NCBI GenBank assembly: GCA_037200045.1 | Contig: JBBCHM010000002.1 | Span: 857,241 to 921,240, forward strand | Direction of reading: 5' to 3' | From: Rhizomicrobium sp. | GTDB lineage: Bacteria > Pseudomonadota > Alphaproteobacteria > Micropepsales > Micropepsaceae | Length of the DNA: 64,000 bases | Shown here: positions 52,206 to 62,281 of the stretch, in pieces | Layout of the letters: each line of letters starts with the position of its first letter | Numbering within the stretch: the first letter of the stretch is position 1 | The notes under the pieces: generated by a model | Databases searched by the model: none | What the model was told of the DNA's origin: nothing | What the model saw: the letters and a program-made list of their open reading frames with translations, nothing else | Position numbers and translations under genes: made by a program

Positions 52206-53396
52206 ATGACATCTCCCATCCGTCCCGCCATCGAGGCGCTCGAACCCAACGGCATCGGCCTGGTCGCCATGATGGGGCTGGGCGAGCCCGACCTCATCCC
52301 CCTGTGGTTCGGCGAGAGCGATCTCGTCACCCCGTCCTTCATCCGCGAGGCGGCGAAGGCCGCGCTGGACGACGGCAAGACCTTCTATACCCAGTCGCGG
52401 GGCATGCCCGTCCTGCGCGAGGCGATCCGCGATTTCCACAAGCGCACGACCGGCGCCGACGTCGCGCTGGAGCGCATCTCGATGCCCGGCGCGGCGACGC
52501 TGGCGGTGGTGACCGCGCTGCAGATCCTGTGCGAGACCGGCGACAATGTCGTGATCGTCTCGCCGATCTGGCCGTCGATCTTCCAGGCGGCGCAGATGGT
52601 GGGGGCGCAGACCCGCTTCGCGCGGCTGGACGACGATTGGCGCGCCTCCCCTGCCCGCTGGAACCTGGACCTCGAAAAGATATTCTCGCAATGCGACGCG
52701 CGGACCAAGGCGATCTTCATCGCCTCGCCCGGCAATCCGACCGGCTGGGTGATGCGCCGCGACGAGCAGCGCGCCGTGCTCGACTTCGCGCGCCGGCGCG
52801 GCATCGCGGTCATCAGCGACGAGGTCTATGGCACGCTGACCTTCGACGGCTCGGCCCACGCGCCGTCCTTCCTGGAGATCGCGGAGCCGGAGGACAATCT
52901 CTTCGTGATCAACAGCTTCTCCAAGGCCTGGGCGATGACCGGCTGGCGCATCGGCTGGCTGGTGCATCCCGAGCACCTGGGCAAGCAGCTCGGCGTCATC
53001 ACCATAGCCAACAACACGGGGCCCACGACCTTCGCGCAATATGGCGCGCTGGCGGCGCTGTCGCCCAGGGGCGATGCGTTTCGCGAGGAGATGCGCGAGC
53101 GCTGCCAGACCGGGCGCGAGGTGGTGCAACGCTTCATCGACGGCCAGAATCGCATCCGCTGGATCCGGCCCGAGGGCGCGTTCTACGGCTTCCTGCACAT
53201 GGACGGGCTGACGGATTCGCTCGCCTTCGCGCGCGACCTGGTCAAGAAGGGACGAGTGGGCGTGGCGCCGGGCTCAGCCTTCGGTCCGGCGGGAGACGGA
53301 CAGGCGGATTCGTTCGTCCGCATCTGTTTCGCGCAGGACAAGGCGCTGCTCGGCGAAGGGCTCGGCCGAATCGAGCGAGCGCTCGCAAGTTTGTGA
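52206..53396 (+). CDS. PLP-dependent class I/II aminotransferase
   Basis: This is a 396-residue fold-type I aminotransferase. AALDDGKTFYTQSRGMPVLR begins the substrate region. PGAATLAVVTALQILCETGD and FIASPGNPTGWVMRRDEQ (with the NPTG Asn) bind the cofactor ring. VISDEVYGTLTF carries the Asp-x-x-Tyr pair. The PLP Lys is in VINSFSKAWAMTGWRIGWLV. The amino-acid substrate cannot be assigned: aspartate, aromatic and alanine aminotransferase relatives all share these motifs. No biosynthetic neighbours help. Confidence 0.9.
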   Translation: MTSPIRPAIEALEPNGIGLVAMMGLGEPDLIPLWFGESDLVTPSFIREAAKAALDDGKTFYTQSRGMPVLREAIRDFHKRTTGADVALERISMPGAATLAVVTALQILCETGDNVVIVSPIWPSIFQAAQMVGAQTRFARLDDDWRASPARWNLDLEKIFSQCDARTKAIFIASPGNPTGWVMRRDEQRAVLDFARRRGIAVISDEVYGTLTFDGSAHAPSFLEIAEPEDNLFVINSFSKAWAMTGWRIGWLVHPEHLGKQLGVITIANNTGPTTFAQYGALAALSPRGDAFREEMRERCQTGREVVQRFIDGQNRIRWIRPEGAFYGFLHMDGLTDSLAFARDLVKKGRVGVAPGSAFGPAGDGQADSFVRICFAQDKALLGEGLGRIERALASL

Positions 53397-53417
53397 TCGC
53401 GCCGCGTCGGGCGACCT

Positions 53418-56400
53418 CTATACCGACTCCACCTGCGCCACGCCGGGCAGCGATTTGATCGCGTTTTTCAGCGCCACCGACACCTGATAGGGCTTGGGCA
53501 GATTGATCTCGACTTCCTCGCCGGGACCGCCGGGGACGACGAAGGTGACGATGCCCTTGCCGGCTTGCTTGAGCTGCGCCGCGATGGCGCCGAGCGACGT
53601 CGCGTCCTGAAGATAGACCTTGAGCCCCTCCCCCGCATTGGCGGCGGCGGCGTCGAGATCGGCGATGGCGGCGGCGCGCAGCTTGAGCTCGTCGCCGTCC
53701 CATTCCGCGCTGGCGGTGATCAGCACGGACTTGCCGGCCTCCAGCAGCGGGCGCGCGGCGGCCAGCACTTCGGGGAACAGCATCACCTCGAACATGCCGG
53801 TCGGATCGGAGAAGGAGACGAAGGCATAGCTCTCATTGTTGCGGCTGCGCCTTTCGTATTTGCGGATCATGGTGCCGGCGAGGATCGCCTTGAAGCCGGA
53901 GCGGCGGCGATCTTCCGCCAGCGCGGCCAGGGTCGTGGCGCCGAGGCGCTTCAAGGGCGCGGCATAGGCGTCGAGCGGATGGCCCGAGAGATAGAAGCCC
54001 ATGGCGGCGAATTCCTCGCTCAGCCTTTCGTGCGAGGGCCAGTCGGCGACGGCGGCGAGGCGGATATCGTCCTGCTCTTCGGGCGCGCCGCCGAACAGCG
54101 CGATCTGGCCGGATTCGCGCTCGCGGGCATTGCGCTGGGCGCTGTTGAGCAGGATGTCGGCGGATTCGACCACCTGGCGGCGGTTGCGGTTCAAGGCGTC
54201 GAAGGCGCCGGCGCGGGCGAGGCTTTCGAAGGCGCGCTTGTTGACGAGCTTGGGATCGATGCGGCGGGCGAAGTCGCCGAGGCTGCGAAACGGGCCGTTG
54301 GCGCGGCGTTCCTCCACCACATGGTCCATCGCCTGGCGGCCGACACCCTTCACGGCGGCAAGCGCGTAGAAGATGAGGCCCTTCTCGGCATCGCAGGTGA
54401 AGACGGATTCGGAGCGGTTGACGTCCGGCGCCAGGACCTTGATCTCCAGCCGCTGCGCTTCCTGCTTGAAGACGTTGAGCCGGTCGGTGTTGCCGATATC
54501 GAGCGTCATCGAGGCGGCGAGGAATTCGACCGGATAATTCGCCTTGAGATACGCCGTCTGATAGGCGACCTGGGCATAAGCCGCGGCGTGGCCTTTGTTG
54601 AAGCCGTAGCCGGCGAATTTCGCGGCCTGCTCGAAGATCTGCGCCGCGACGCCCTTGGGCACGCCGTTCTTCACGGCGCCGTCGATGAAGCGCTGCTCGT
54701 GCACCGCCATTTCGGAGGCGATCTTCTTGCCCATGGCGCGGCGCAGAAGATCGGCGCCACCGAGCGTGTAGCCGCCCAGCACCCGCGCAATGTTCATCAC
54801 GTCTTCCTGGTACGTCATGACGCCGAACGTCTCGCTCAGGATCGGCTCGAGCGCGGGGTGCAGATATTCCGGCTTCTCCTTGCCGTTCTTGACCGCGATG
54901 TATTTCGGAATCGAGTCCATCGGGCCCGGGCGGTAGAGCGCCACCAGCGCGATCAGATCGTGCACGCGGTCGGGCTTCATCTTGCGCAACAGGTCGCGCA
55001 TGCCCGCGCCTTCGAGCTGGAACACCCCGACGCTGTCGCCCTTCGACAGCATCTCGTAGGTGCCCGGATCGTCGAAATCGATGTTCTGGGTGTCCAGATC
55101 GATGCCACGCTTCTTGAGCAATTCCTCCGCCTTGGCGATGACGGTCAGCGTCTTCAGGCCCAGGAAGTCGAACTTCACCAGGCCCGCCTTCTCGGCATCC
55201 TCATAGTCGAACTGCGTCACCGGCATTTCGGAGCGCGGATCGCGGTAGAGCGGCACGATCTCGTCCAGCGGCCGGTCGCCGATCACCACGCCTGCCGGAT
55301 GGGTGGAGGCGTGGCGGTAGAGACCCTCGATCTTCTCTACGATGGAGAACAGCTTCTGCGCCACCGGTTCCTGCTCGGCGATCTGCTGCAGGCGCGGTTC
55401 GGAGGCGAAGGCGTCTTCCATCGACACCGGCTTGCCGGGCGGATTGGGCACCAGCTTGGCGATGCGGTCGACCAGGCCGAGCGGCATCTGCAAAACGCGG
55501 CCGGCGTCGCGCACCGCGGCGCGGGCCTGGAGCGAACCCAGCGCCATGATATGGGCGACGCGGTCGCGGCCGTATTTCTCGCGGACATAGCGCACGACCT
55601 CGTCGCGCCGCTCCTGGCAGAAATCGATATCGAAATCCGGCATCGAGATGCGCTCGGGATTAAGGAAGCGCTCGAACAGAAGACCGAAGCGGATGGGATC
55701 CAGATTGGTGATGTCGAGCGCCCAGGCGACCAGCGAGGTCGCGCCCGAGCCGCGCACGCCGACCGGAATGCCCTGCCCGCGCGTCCATTTCATGAAATCG
55801 GAGACGATCAGGAAGTAGCCCGCGAAATTCATGCGGAGGATGACGTTGAGCTCGAATGCGAGACGATCGAGATACACCTGCATCTCGGCATGCAGGCCGT
55901 GCTGGGCGAGCTTGGCCTTGAGGCCGGCCGCCGCCTGCTCGCGCATCTCGTCTTCCGGCGAGCGGCCGGATTCGGGGACGAATTGCGGCAGGATGGGATC
56001 GCGCTTCTTGGGCCGGAAGGCGCAGCGCCGCGCGATCTCGACCGTGTTCTCGATCGCCTCGGGCAGGTCGGCGAACTGCGCCGCCATCTCGGCGGAAGAC
56101 TTGAACCGGTGCTCGCGCGTCAGGCGGCGGCGGTCCTCCTGGCTGACGAAGGCGGCGTCGGCGATGCAGAGCAGCGCGTCGTGCGCCTCGTACATGTCGG
56201 CCTTGCCGAAATGCACGTCGTTGGTGGCGACCAGCGGGATCGCCCGCGCATAGGCGATGTCGATCAGCTTGTCCTCGGCGGCGCGTTCTTCCGGAAGGTT
56301 GTGGCGCTGCAGCTCGACATAAAGCCGGTCGCCGAAGATCGTCTGGAGCTTGGCCACCAGCGCATCGGCGGCGGCGACCTGGCCCTCGAGGATGAGCTTG

Positions 56401-56849
56401 TTGACCGGCCCGCCGGGGCCGCCGGTGAGCGCGATCAGCCCCTCGGCATGATCGGCAAGCTGGGCCGCGGTCACATGCGGGAAATCGCCCGGCTCGGCGC
56501 CCAGGAAGGCGGCGCTGAGCAGCTTGGAGAGGTTGCGGTAGCCGGTATCGTTCTGGACCAGCAGGGCCATCGCCGGCGGCTTCTTGCGCGTGCCCAGGAC
56601 ATGGATCGCCGGTGCGTCTTCCAGCTCGACCGAGACCAGGCAGCCGACGATCGGCTGCACGCCGGCCTTGGCCAGCGTGTCGGAGAGTTCATAGGTCCCG
56701 AAGAGGTTGTTGACGTCGGTGACCGCGACGGCGGGCATCGCGTTCTCGCACGCCAGCGCGGCAAGCTCGCCAGGCCTGACCGCGCCTTCGAGGAGCGAGT
56801 AGGCGCTTTTCACCCTCAAATGGACGAATATCGCCGGTTTGCGCTCCAT
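53418..56849 (-). CDS. dnaE: DNA polymerase III subunit alpha
   Basis: This 1143-residue replicative polymerase has an N-terminal PHP domain, FVHLRVKSAYSLLEGAVRPG and AVAVTDVNNLFGTYELSDTL. The C-family palm has VGVRGSGATSLVAWALDI and the catalytic Asp pair in ISMPDFDIDFCQERRDEVVR. GPMDSIPKYIAVKNGKEKPE and MTYQEDVMNIARVLGGYT follow. A tandem HhH motif and an OB fold occupy the last 300 residues. In the PHP start, Leu-Arg-Val replaces the usual LRVHS metal His, so proofreading by PHP is unlikely. An SOS-type small gene lies just upstream. Confidence 0.96.
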   Translation of the reverse strand: MERKPAIFVHLRVKSAYSLLEGAVRPGELAALACENAMPAVAVTDVNNLFGTYELSDTLAKAGVQPIVGCLVSVELEDAPAIHVLGTRKKPPAMALLVQNDTGYRNLSKLLSAAFLGAEPGDFPHVTAAQLADHAEGLIALTGGPGGPVNKLILEGQVAAADALVAKLQTIFGDRLYVELQRHNLPEERAAEDKLIDIAYARAIPLVATNDVHFGKADMYEAHDALLCIADAAFVSQEDRRRLTREHRFKSSAEMAAQFADLPEAIENTVEIARRCAFRPKKRDPILPQFVPESGRSPEDEMREQAAAGLKAKLAQHGLHAEMQVYLDRLAFELNVILRMNFAGYFLIVSDFMKWTRGQGIPVGVRGSGATSLVAWALDITNLDPIRFGLLFERFLNPERISMPDFDIDFCQERRDEVVRYVREKYGRDRVAHIMALGSLQARAAVRDAGRVLQMPLGLVDRIAKLVPNPPGKPVSMEDAFASEPRLQQIAEQEPVAQKLFSIVEKIEGLYRHASTHPAGVVIGDRPLDEIVPLYRDPRSEMPVTQFDYEDAEKAGLVKFDFLGLKTLTVIAKAEELLKKRGIDLDTQNIDFDDPGTYEMLSKGDSVGVFQLEGAGMRDLLRKMKPDRVHDLIALVALYRPGPMDSIPKYIAVKNGKEKPEYLHPALEPILSETFGVMTYQEDVMNIARVLGGYTLGGADLLRRAMGKKIASEMAVHEQRFIDGAVKNGVPKGVAAQIFEQAAKFAGYGFNKGHAAAYAQVAYQTAYLKANYPVEFLAASMTLDIGNTDRLNVFKQEAQRLEIKVLAPDVNRSESVFTCDAEKGLIFYALAAVKGVGRQAMDHVVEERRANGPFRSLGDFARRIDPKLVNKRAFESLARAGAFDALNRNRRQVVESADILLNSAQRNARERESGQIALFGGAPEEQDDIRLAAVADWPSHERLSEEFAAMGFYLSGHPLDAYAAPLKRLGATTLAALAEDRRRSGFKAILAGTMIRKYERRSRNNESYAFVSFSDPTGMFEVMLFPEVLAAARPLLEAGKSVLITASAEWDGDELKLRAAAIADLDAAAANAGEGLKVYLQDATSLGAIAAQLKQAGKGIVTFVVPGGPGEEVEINLPKPYQVSVALKNAIKSLPGVAQVESV

Positions 56850-56917
56850 TGCCGTCCCGATTCGATTTCATGGCCATTGGACCAGTATCGGACGCCGCCG
56901 ACAGCGGCACCGCGCCG

Positions 56918-56926
56918 CTATCCACA
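56918..56926 (+). promoter_or_regulatory. Weak DnaA-box-like site near the dnaE start
   Basis: CTATCCACA differs by one base from the DnaA box consensus TTATNCACA, and is followed by GG like the better site at 57154-57162. It lies between dnaE and the small SOS gene. A single 9-mer is weak evidence. Confidence 0.3.
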
Positions 56927-56945
56927 GGTCCGAATCGCCCCACCC

Positions 56946-57047
56946 CTAGAAGGTCGAGAGCAGCGCCTGTGCCACCGGAACCAGGAGGTAGGACGACGCC
57001 ACAAACACCACCAAACTCACGCCCGCTACCGCATCCCTGATCCACAT
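56946..57047 (-). CDS. Candidate SidA-like SOS-induced small membrane protein
   Basis: A 33-codon ORF, with a start at the ATG at 57047 and a TAG at 56946. The peptide begins MWIRDAVAG, continues with one uninterrupted hydrophobic segment of about 20 residues (SLVVFVASSYLLVPVA), and ends QALLSTF. GAGGA lies five bases before the ATG, a good ribosome site. Upstream is a near-consensus promoter overlapped by a LexA box (57075-57103). Caulobacter SidA is a 29-residue SOS-induced single-pass inner-membrane peptide that blocks division through FtsW/FtsN. Size, topology and SOS control match, but I cannot align the two here. It is 96 bases upstream of dnaE on the same strand. Confidence 0.65.
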   Translation of the reverse strand: MWIRDAVAGVSLVVFVASSYLLVPVAQALLSTF

Positions 57048-57074
57048 GATCGTCCTCGCTCGTTTGAGGATCAC

Positions 57075-57103
57075 ATGTTCTCTTTGTGTTCTTGTCTTGT
57101 CAA
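57075..57103 (-). promoter_or_regulatory. SOS promoter: consensus -35, LexA box over the -10
   Basis: On the minus strand a perfect TTGACA (57103-57098) and GAACAT (57080-57075) are 17 bases apart. The LexA direct repeat GAAC-ACAAAGA-GAAC covers 57091-57077, across spacer and -10, just as at lexA itself. The outer GAAC word also forms an inverted repeat GTTCTTG / CAAGAAC (57088-57107), so the operator may be extended. The start of transcription would be about 20 bases before the ATG at 57047. Confidence 0.8.
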
Positions 57104-57153
57104 GAACAAAACGGGATCGAATCTGATTCGGGACGGCCGCGAAAGCGAGAACT

Positions 57154-57162
57154 TATCCACAG
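57154..57162 (+). promoter_or_regulatory. DnaA box
   Basis: A perfect TTATCCACA lies about 50 bases upstream of the SOS promoter. It matches the DnaA consensus. With the weaker site at 56918 it flanks the small SOS gene, which would allow control by DnaA as well as LexA; this is inference from two short matches. Confidence 0.4.
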
Positions 57163-57272
57163 GCCAACGGTTTCCTGTGCTCCACCAAGGCCTTGCAAGG
57201 ACCGGCGTCGCCGGAAAACCGGCGGATTTCGTGCTGGCCCATGCCATCGCCCGGCCGCTCGTCTGCATCCGA

Positions 57273-57316
57273 TTGTGTGGATTAACACACTGCCGATGTT
57301 GTGCGATATAACACAC
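57273..57316. promoter_or_regulatory. Twin palindromic operators upstream of orphan HicB
   Basis: Two copies of TTGTG(T/C)G-AT-AACACAC occur at 57273-57290 and 57299-57316. Each forms the dyad GTG(T/C)G-N6-CACAC. They overlap a candidate -10 TATAAC (57307-57312) and a TTAACA (57282-57287). The arrangement is what a ribbon-helix-helix autorepressor such as HicB needs. AGGAG lies eight bases before the HicB ATG. Confidence 0.65.
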
Positions 57317-57332
57317 CAAACAGGAGCTCCAG

Positions 57333-57806
57333 ATGGCGTCCAGGCTTTACCCTGCGGTCCTCGAAAAGGCGGAGAAGAAGACCTTCGCGGTCTGGCTGCC
57401 GGACTTTCCGGATTGCGTCGCGGCCGGCCGCACCCAGGAGGAGGCGGTCGAGAAGGCGCAAGTTCGACTGTCCGACATCGTCGACGGGCTGGCGGAGCAG
57501 GATCGCGAAATGCCCGAGCCCACGGCGATGGACGCCATCGCCAAGCCGAAGAACTTCCTCGCTTTCGTGATGATCAGCGTGGCGCCGCCCGATCCGTCGG
57601 AGCGGGTGAACGTCTATCTGCCCAAGCGGCTGATCGCCAAGGTGGACGCGCGCGCCGCCGACCTCGGCATGAGCCGGTCGAGCTTCTTCGGCTTCGTGCT
57701 CAGCGTGATGCTCGGGGTAGCGCCGGGACCGGGCGCGATGGCCGCCAGCACGGCACTTGCGCGTGCCTTGAGGAATGCGACGACGGCGCCGAAGCCGAAG
57801 CGCTAG
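57333..57806 (+). CDS. HicB-family antitoxin-like protein without a HicA partner
   Basis: This 157-residue protein has an N-terminal HicB partial RNase-H-like fold, [20 protein letters not shown] and [20 protein letters not shown]. The C-terminal ribbon-helix-helix has [20 protein letters not shown] and [16 protein letters not shown]. Normally HicB neutralises the HicA mRNA interferase from the neighbouring gene. No HicA-sized ORF with a conserved His is present on either side: upstream lies the SOS gene, downstream the convergent lolD. It is therefore a solitary regulator, or its partner has been lost. Twin operators upstream suggest autorepression. Confidence 0.85.
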   Translation: MASRLYPAVLEKAEKKTFAVWLPDFPDCVAAGRTQEEAVEKAQVRLSDIVDGLAEQDREMPEPTAMDAIAKPKNFLAFVMISVAPPDPSERVNVYLPKRLIAKVDARAADLGMSRSSFFGFVLSVMLGVAPGPGAMAASTALARALRNATTAPKPKR

Positions 57807-58507
57807 GCCGGCTGGGGCGTGCCGAGCTTGCCGCCGTCGAGCAGCCTGCCCTCGTGCAGGACCAGGGCGCGGTCCATGCGGGCGGCGAGTTCCAGATTGT
57901 GCGTGGCGACCAGCGCGGCGAGGCCTTCGGAGCGCACCAGATCAACCAGCGCCTGGAACACGCCGACGGCGGTGCGGGTGTCGAGATTGCCGGTCGGCTC
58001 GTCGGCCAAGAGGATCCTCGGCCGGTTGGCCAGCGCGCGGGCGATGGCGACGCGCTGCTGCTCGCCGCCGGAAAGCTGCGAGGGGCGGTGCGTCAGGCGC
58101 TCGCCGAGGCCGAGATAAGTGAGGATGTGCGCGGCGTCGCGCTCGGCCTGCGCGCGCGGGCGGCCCGCGATGCGCTGGGGCATGACGACATTCTCCAGCG
58201 CGCTGAACTCGGGCAGCAGATGATGGGCCTGGTAGACGAAGCCGATCGTGTCGCGGCGGATGCGGGTGCGCTCGGCATCGGGCAGCGTCGAGGCCGCGAC
58301 GCCGCCGATATAGACCTCGCCGCTGCTGGGCGCTTCGAGCAGGCCGGCCATGTGCAGCAAGGACGACTTGCCGGCGCCGGACGGCCCGACCAGCGCGACA
58401 AGCTCGCCCTGGCGCAGCGTGCAATTCACATTGCGGAACACTTCGAGCGTGGCGGGGCCCTGGGTGTAGGTCCGCACGACATTTTCCAGGCGCAGCGCCT
58501 CACTCAT
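57803..58507 (-). CDS. lolD: Lipoprotein-releasing ABC transporter ATPase LolD
   Basis: This 234-residue ATPase powers release of lipoproteins from the inner membrane. Walker A is [20 protein letters not shown], followed by the Q-loop [20 protein letters not shown]. The signature is [20 protein letters not shown], and Walker B is [12 protein letters not shown], followed by the H-loop VATHNLELA. The MacB/LolD-type motif after the Q-loop identifies the subgroup. The ATG at 58507 overlaps the end of lolC by eight bases. The last four bases overlap the convergent HicB stop. Confidence 0.95.
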   Translation of the reverse strand: MSEALRLENVVRTYTQGPATLEVFRNVNCTLRQGELVALVGPSGAGKSSLLHMAGLLEAPSSGEVYIGGVAASTLPDAERTRIRRDTIGFVYQAHHLLPEFSALENVVMPQRIAGRPRAQAERDAAHILTYLGLGERLTHRPSQLSGGEQQRVAIARALANRPRILLADEPTGNLDTRTAVGVFQALVDLVRSEGLAALVATHNLELAARMDRALVLHEGRLLDGGKLGTPQPA

Positions 58508-59875
58508 AGCGCAGCACCTCCACCGGATCGAGACGCGCGGCGCGCCAGGCGGGGTAGAGCGTGGCGAGGAACGACAGGCCGAGCGCCAGCACCACGGCGG
58601 ACGCGACATCGCCGATCTCTATGCGCGCCGGCATGCGTTCGAGGAAATAGATCGTCGGGTCGAACAGCGTCGTGCCGGTGATGTGCGACAGGACCTGGCG
58701 GATGCTCTCGATATTGGCGCAGAACAGCGTGCCGATCAGAAGCCCGGTCGCGGTGCCGGCGATTGCCGATGGAGGCGCCGGCGATGAAGAAGATGCGCGT
58801 CACCGCGCCGCGCGTGGCGCCCATGGTGCGCAGGATCGCGATGTCGCCGGACTTGTCCTTCACCAGCATGATGAGGGTCGAGACGATGTTGAACGCCGCG
58901 ACCAGGGTAATGATCGCCAGGATCAGGAACATGACATTGGCTTCGACCTGCAGCGCCTGGAACAGGCTGGAGCTGATCGCCTGCCAGCTCAAGACGCGCG
59001 CGCCAGGGCCGGCCGCGTCGCCGAGCGGCTTCAGCATCGCATTCACGTCGTCGGGATTGGACACCATGACTTCCAGGCCGGTCACGCTGTCAGCGAGGTT
59101 GAAATAGAGCTGCGCCTCGTCCAGCGGCATGAAGACGAAGGTGGAATCGTATTCGCTCATGCCGATGTTGAAGGTGCCGGCGACGGTATAGGTCTTGATG
59201 CGCGGGGTGACGCCGAACGGCGTGACGTTGCCGCGCGGCGCGATCAGCGTGATCGAACCGCCCGGCGCGATGTCGAGCTTGGCGGCGAGACGGGCGCCGA
59301 TGATCACGCTGTCGCCGCCCTTGAACATGGCGAGCGCATCGGGCGTCAGCGAGTTGGAGACCGCCGTCAGGTCCCTTGAGGTCGCCGGCGCGGATGCCGC
59401 GCACCACGACGCCGGGCGAGGTGCCGCCGCCCGAGGCCAGCGCCTGGCCGTCGATGATCGGCGCGACGTGGACCACGCCCGGCACCGCGCGCACGCGGGC
59501 GGCGACCGCGTCGAAACTCGTCAGGTTGCCGCCATAACCCTGGACGATGAAATGACCTTGCAGGCCCAGGATGCGCGCCAGCAGGTCGTGACGAAAGCCG
59601 TTCATCACCGACATGACGATGATGAGCGCGGCGACGGCGAGCGCGATCCCGGCCAGCGACAGGATCGAAATGAACGAAATGAACCCGTCCTTGCGCCGCG
59701 GCCGCAGGTAGCGAAACGCGACCATCCACTCGAAGCCGGCGAAGGGGCGGCTAGCGGCGGGGCGGGGCGCTGGTGGCGCCGTCGCCCCGGCATGGACGAA
59801 AGGCGGCAACTCGGTCGCCGCGATCGCGGCGCCGGCGGTCACGCGCGGCTCGATGTCTGCGGGGTGATCGGCCAT
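58500..59875 (-). pseudogene. lolC: Lipoprotein-releasing system permease LolC/LolE, frameshifted twice as sequenced
   Basis: Three frames together give one permease of 457 residues. The N-terminal part has MVAFRYLRPRRKDGFISFIS with the first membrane segment and IVQGYGGNLTSFDAVAARVR. The periplasmic part has MFKGGDSVIIGARLAAKLDI. The last part has NVMFLILAIITLVAAFNIVS, then [18 protein letters not shown] and a last segment ending EVLRYE. One extra base is found in 59373-59375 (GGG for GG) and one at 58763-58764. Removing both leaves 1374 bases, exactly 458 codons. LolC is essential, so sequencing error is likelier than decay. The ATG at 59875 overlaps the stop of the antitoxin gene; a later start is possible. 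Confidence 0.88.
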
Positions 59876-60169
59876 CAGGCGGCGAGCTTCAGCTTGTAGC
59901 CGAGCGCCTGGACGACCTTCAACACTGTCATGAATCCCGGATTGCCGTCTTTCGACAGAGCCTTGTACAGGCTCTCGCGACCTAAAACCGGTCTTCTTGG
60001 CAATCTTCGCCATGCCCTTGGAGCGGGCAACGACACCGAGACCGTGAGCGATCAGCGCGGGATCGCCATCTTCGAAAATGGCATCGAGATAATTCGCAAC
60101 ATCTTCTTCGGACTTGAGATAGTCGGCGGAATCATACGGGCTGAGCTTCACCCTTGTCACTTTGGCCAT
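59875..60169 (-). pseudogene. HigA-type addiction-module antitoxin, frameshifted once as sequenced
   Basis: With one extra base in the A-run 59984-59987 removed, this is a 97-residue XRE-type antitoxin of the probable addiction module antidote family. It has VKLSPYDSADYLKSEEDVAN and YLDAIFEDGDPALIAHGLGV, then the helix-turn-helix GMAKIAKKTGLGRESLYKAL and SKDGNPGFMTVLKVVQALG. The corrected length is exactly 98 codons. It starts inside the toxin 3' end (13-base overlap), and its TGA overlaps the lolC start, so the three are translationally linked. Confidence 0.82.
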
Positions 60170-60465
60170 GTTGCCTTCACCGCTTCCATGAGTTCAAACG
60201 CCGTCACGATGTCCCGTTCCTGCATTTTCTTATCACCGCCGGCCAGGAGTACGACGATTTCCTGCGCATGGCGAAAATAGTAGGCACGATATCCAGGACC
60301 GTGATCGATCCGCATTTCGAACAGACCTTTGCCGAGTGCTTTCACGTCTCCCGGATTTCCAAGGCCAATCGGTCAAGCCGCTTGTTGATTTCGCGTTCGC
60401 GCGACACTGTCGCGCAGACCTCCCAGCCATTTGGAAAATACATCCGTTTGAAGCAGACGGATCAT
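60157..60465 (-). pseudogene. RelE/ParE-family addiction-module toxin, frame-disrupted as sequenced
   Basis: The C-terminal 62 residues, MKALGKGLFEMRIDHGPGYR then AYYFRHAQEIVVLLAGGDKK, are typical of the RelE/HigB-like addiction module killer family. The N-terminal part, MIRLLQTDVFSKWLGGLRDS, is in the same frame at the ATG at 60465. Between them the frame shifts by one near 60397-60404 and back near 60355-60362 (GNPGD is preceded by a lost base). Net length is 103 codons, normal for the family. It lies upstream of its antitoxin, the HigBA order. Whether it is live depends on whether the frame errors are real. Confidence 0.75.
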
Positions 60466-60545
60466 TTGTATTCCACAGGATACAATCGGTCAAGTCGGGC
60501 TTCGGTTGCAAATCGCCCCGATCCTTCTTACGAAACCCCGGTTAA

Positions 60546-62258
<1,713 letters not shown>

Positions 62259-62281
62259 TCTTTTTTTGTAACCTCTTTTGA

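Noticed and set aside
53565-57311. 1248-residue plus-strand open frame over dnaE
   Set aside because: It is antisense to the complete dnaE gene. In GC-rich DNA with strong third-position bias, such long shadow frames are expected; its protein is Arg/Asp/His/Gly-rich with no family motif.
57071-57319. 82-residue minus-strand frame as a possible HicA or upstream gene
   Set aside because: It overlaps the SOS promoter and the HicB operators, has no HicA motif, and no ribosome site.
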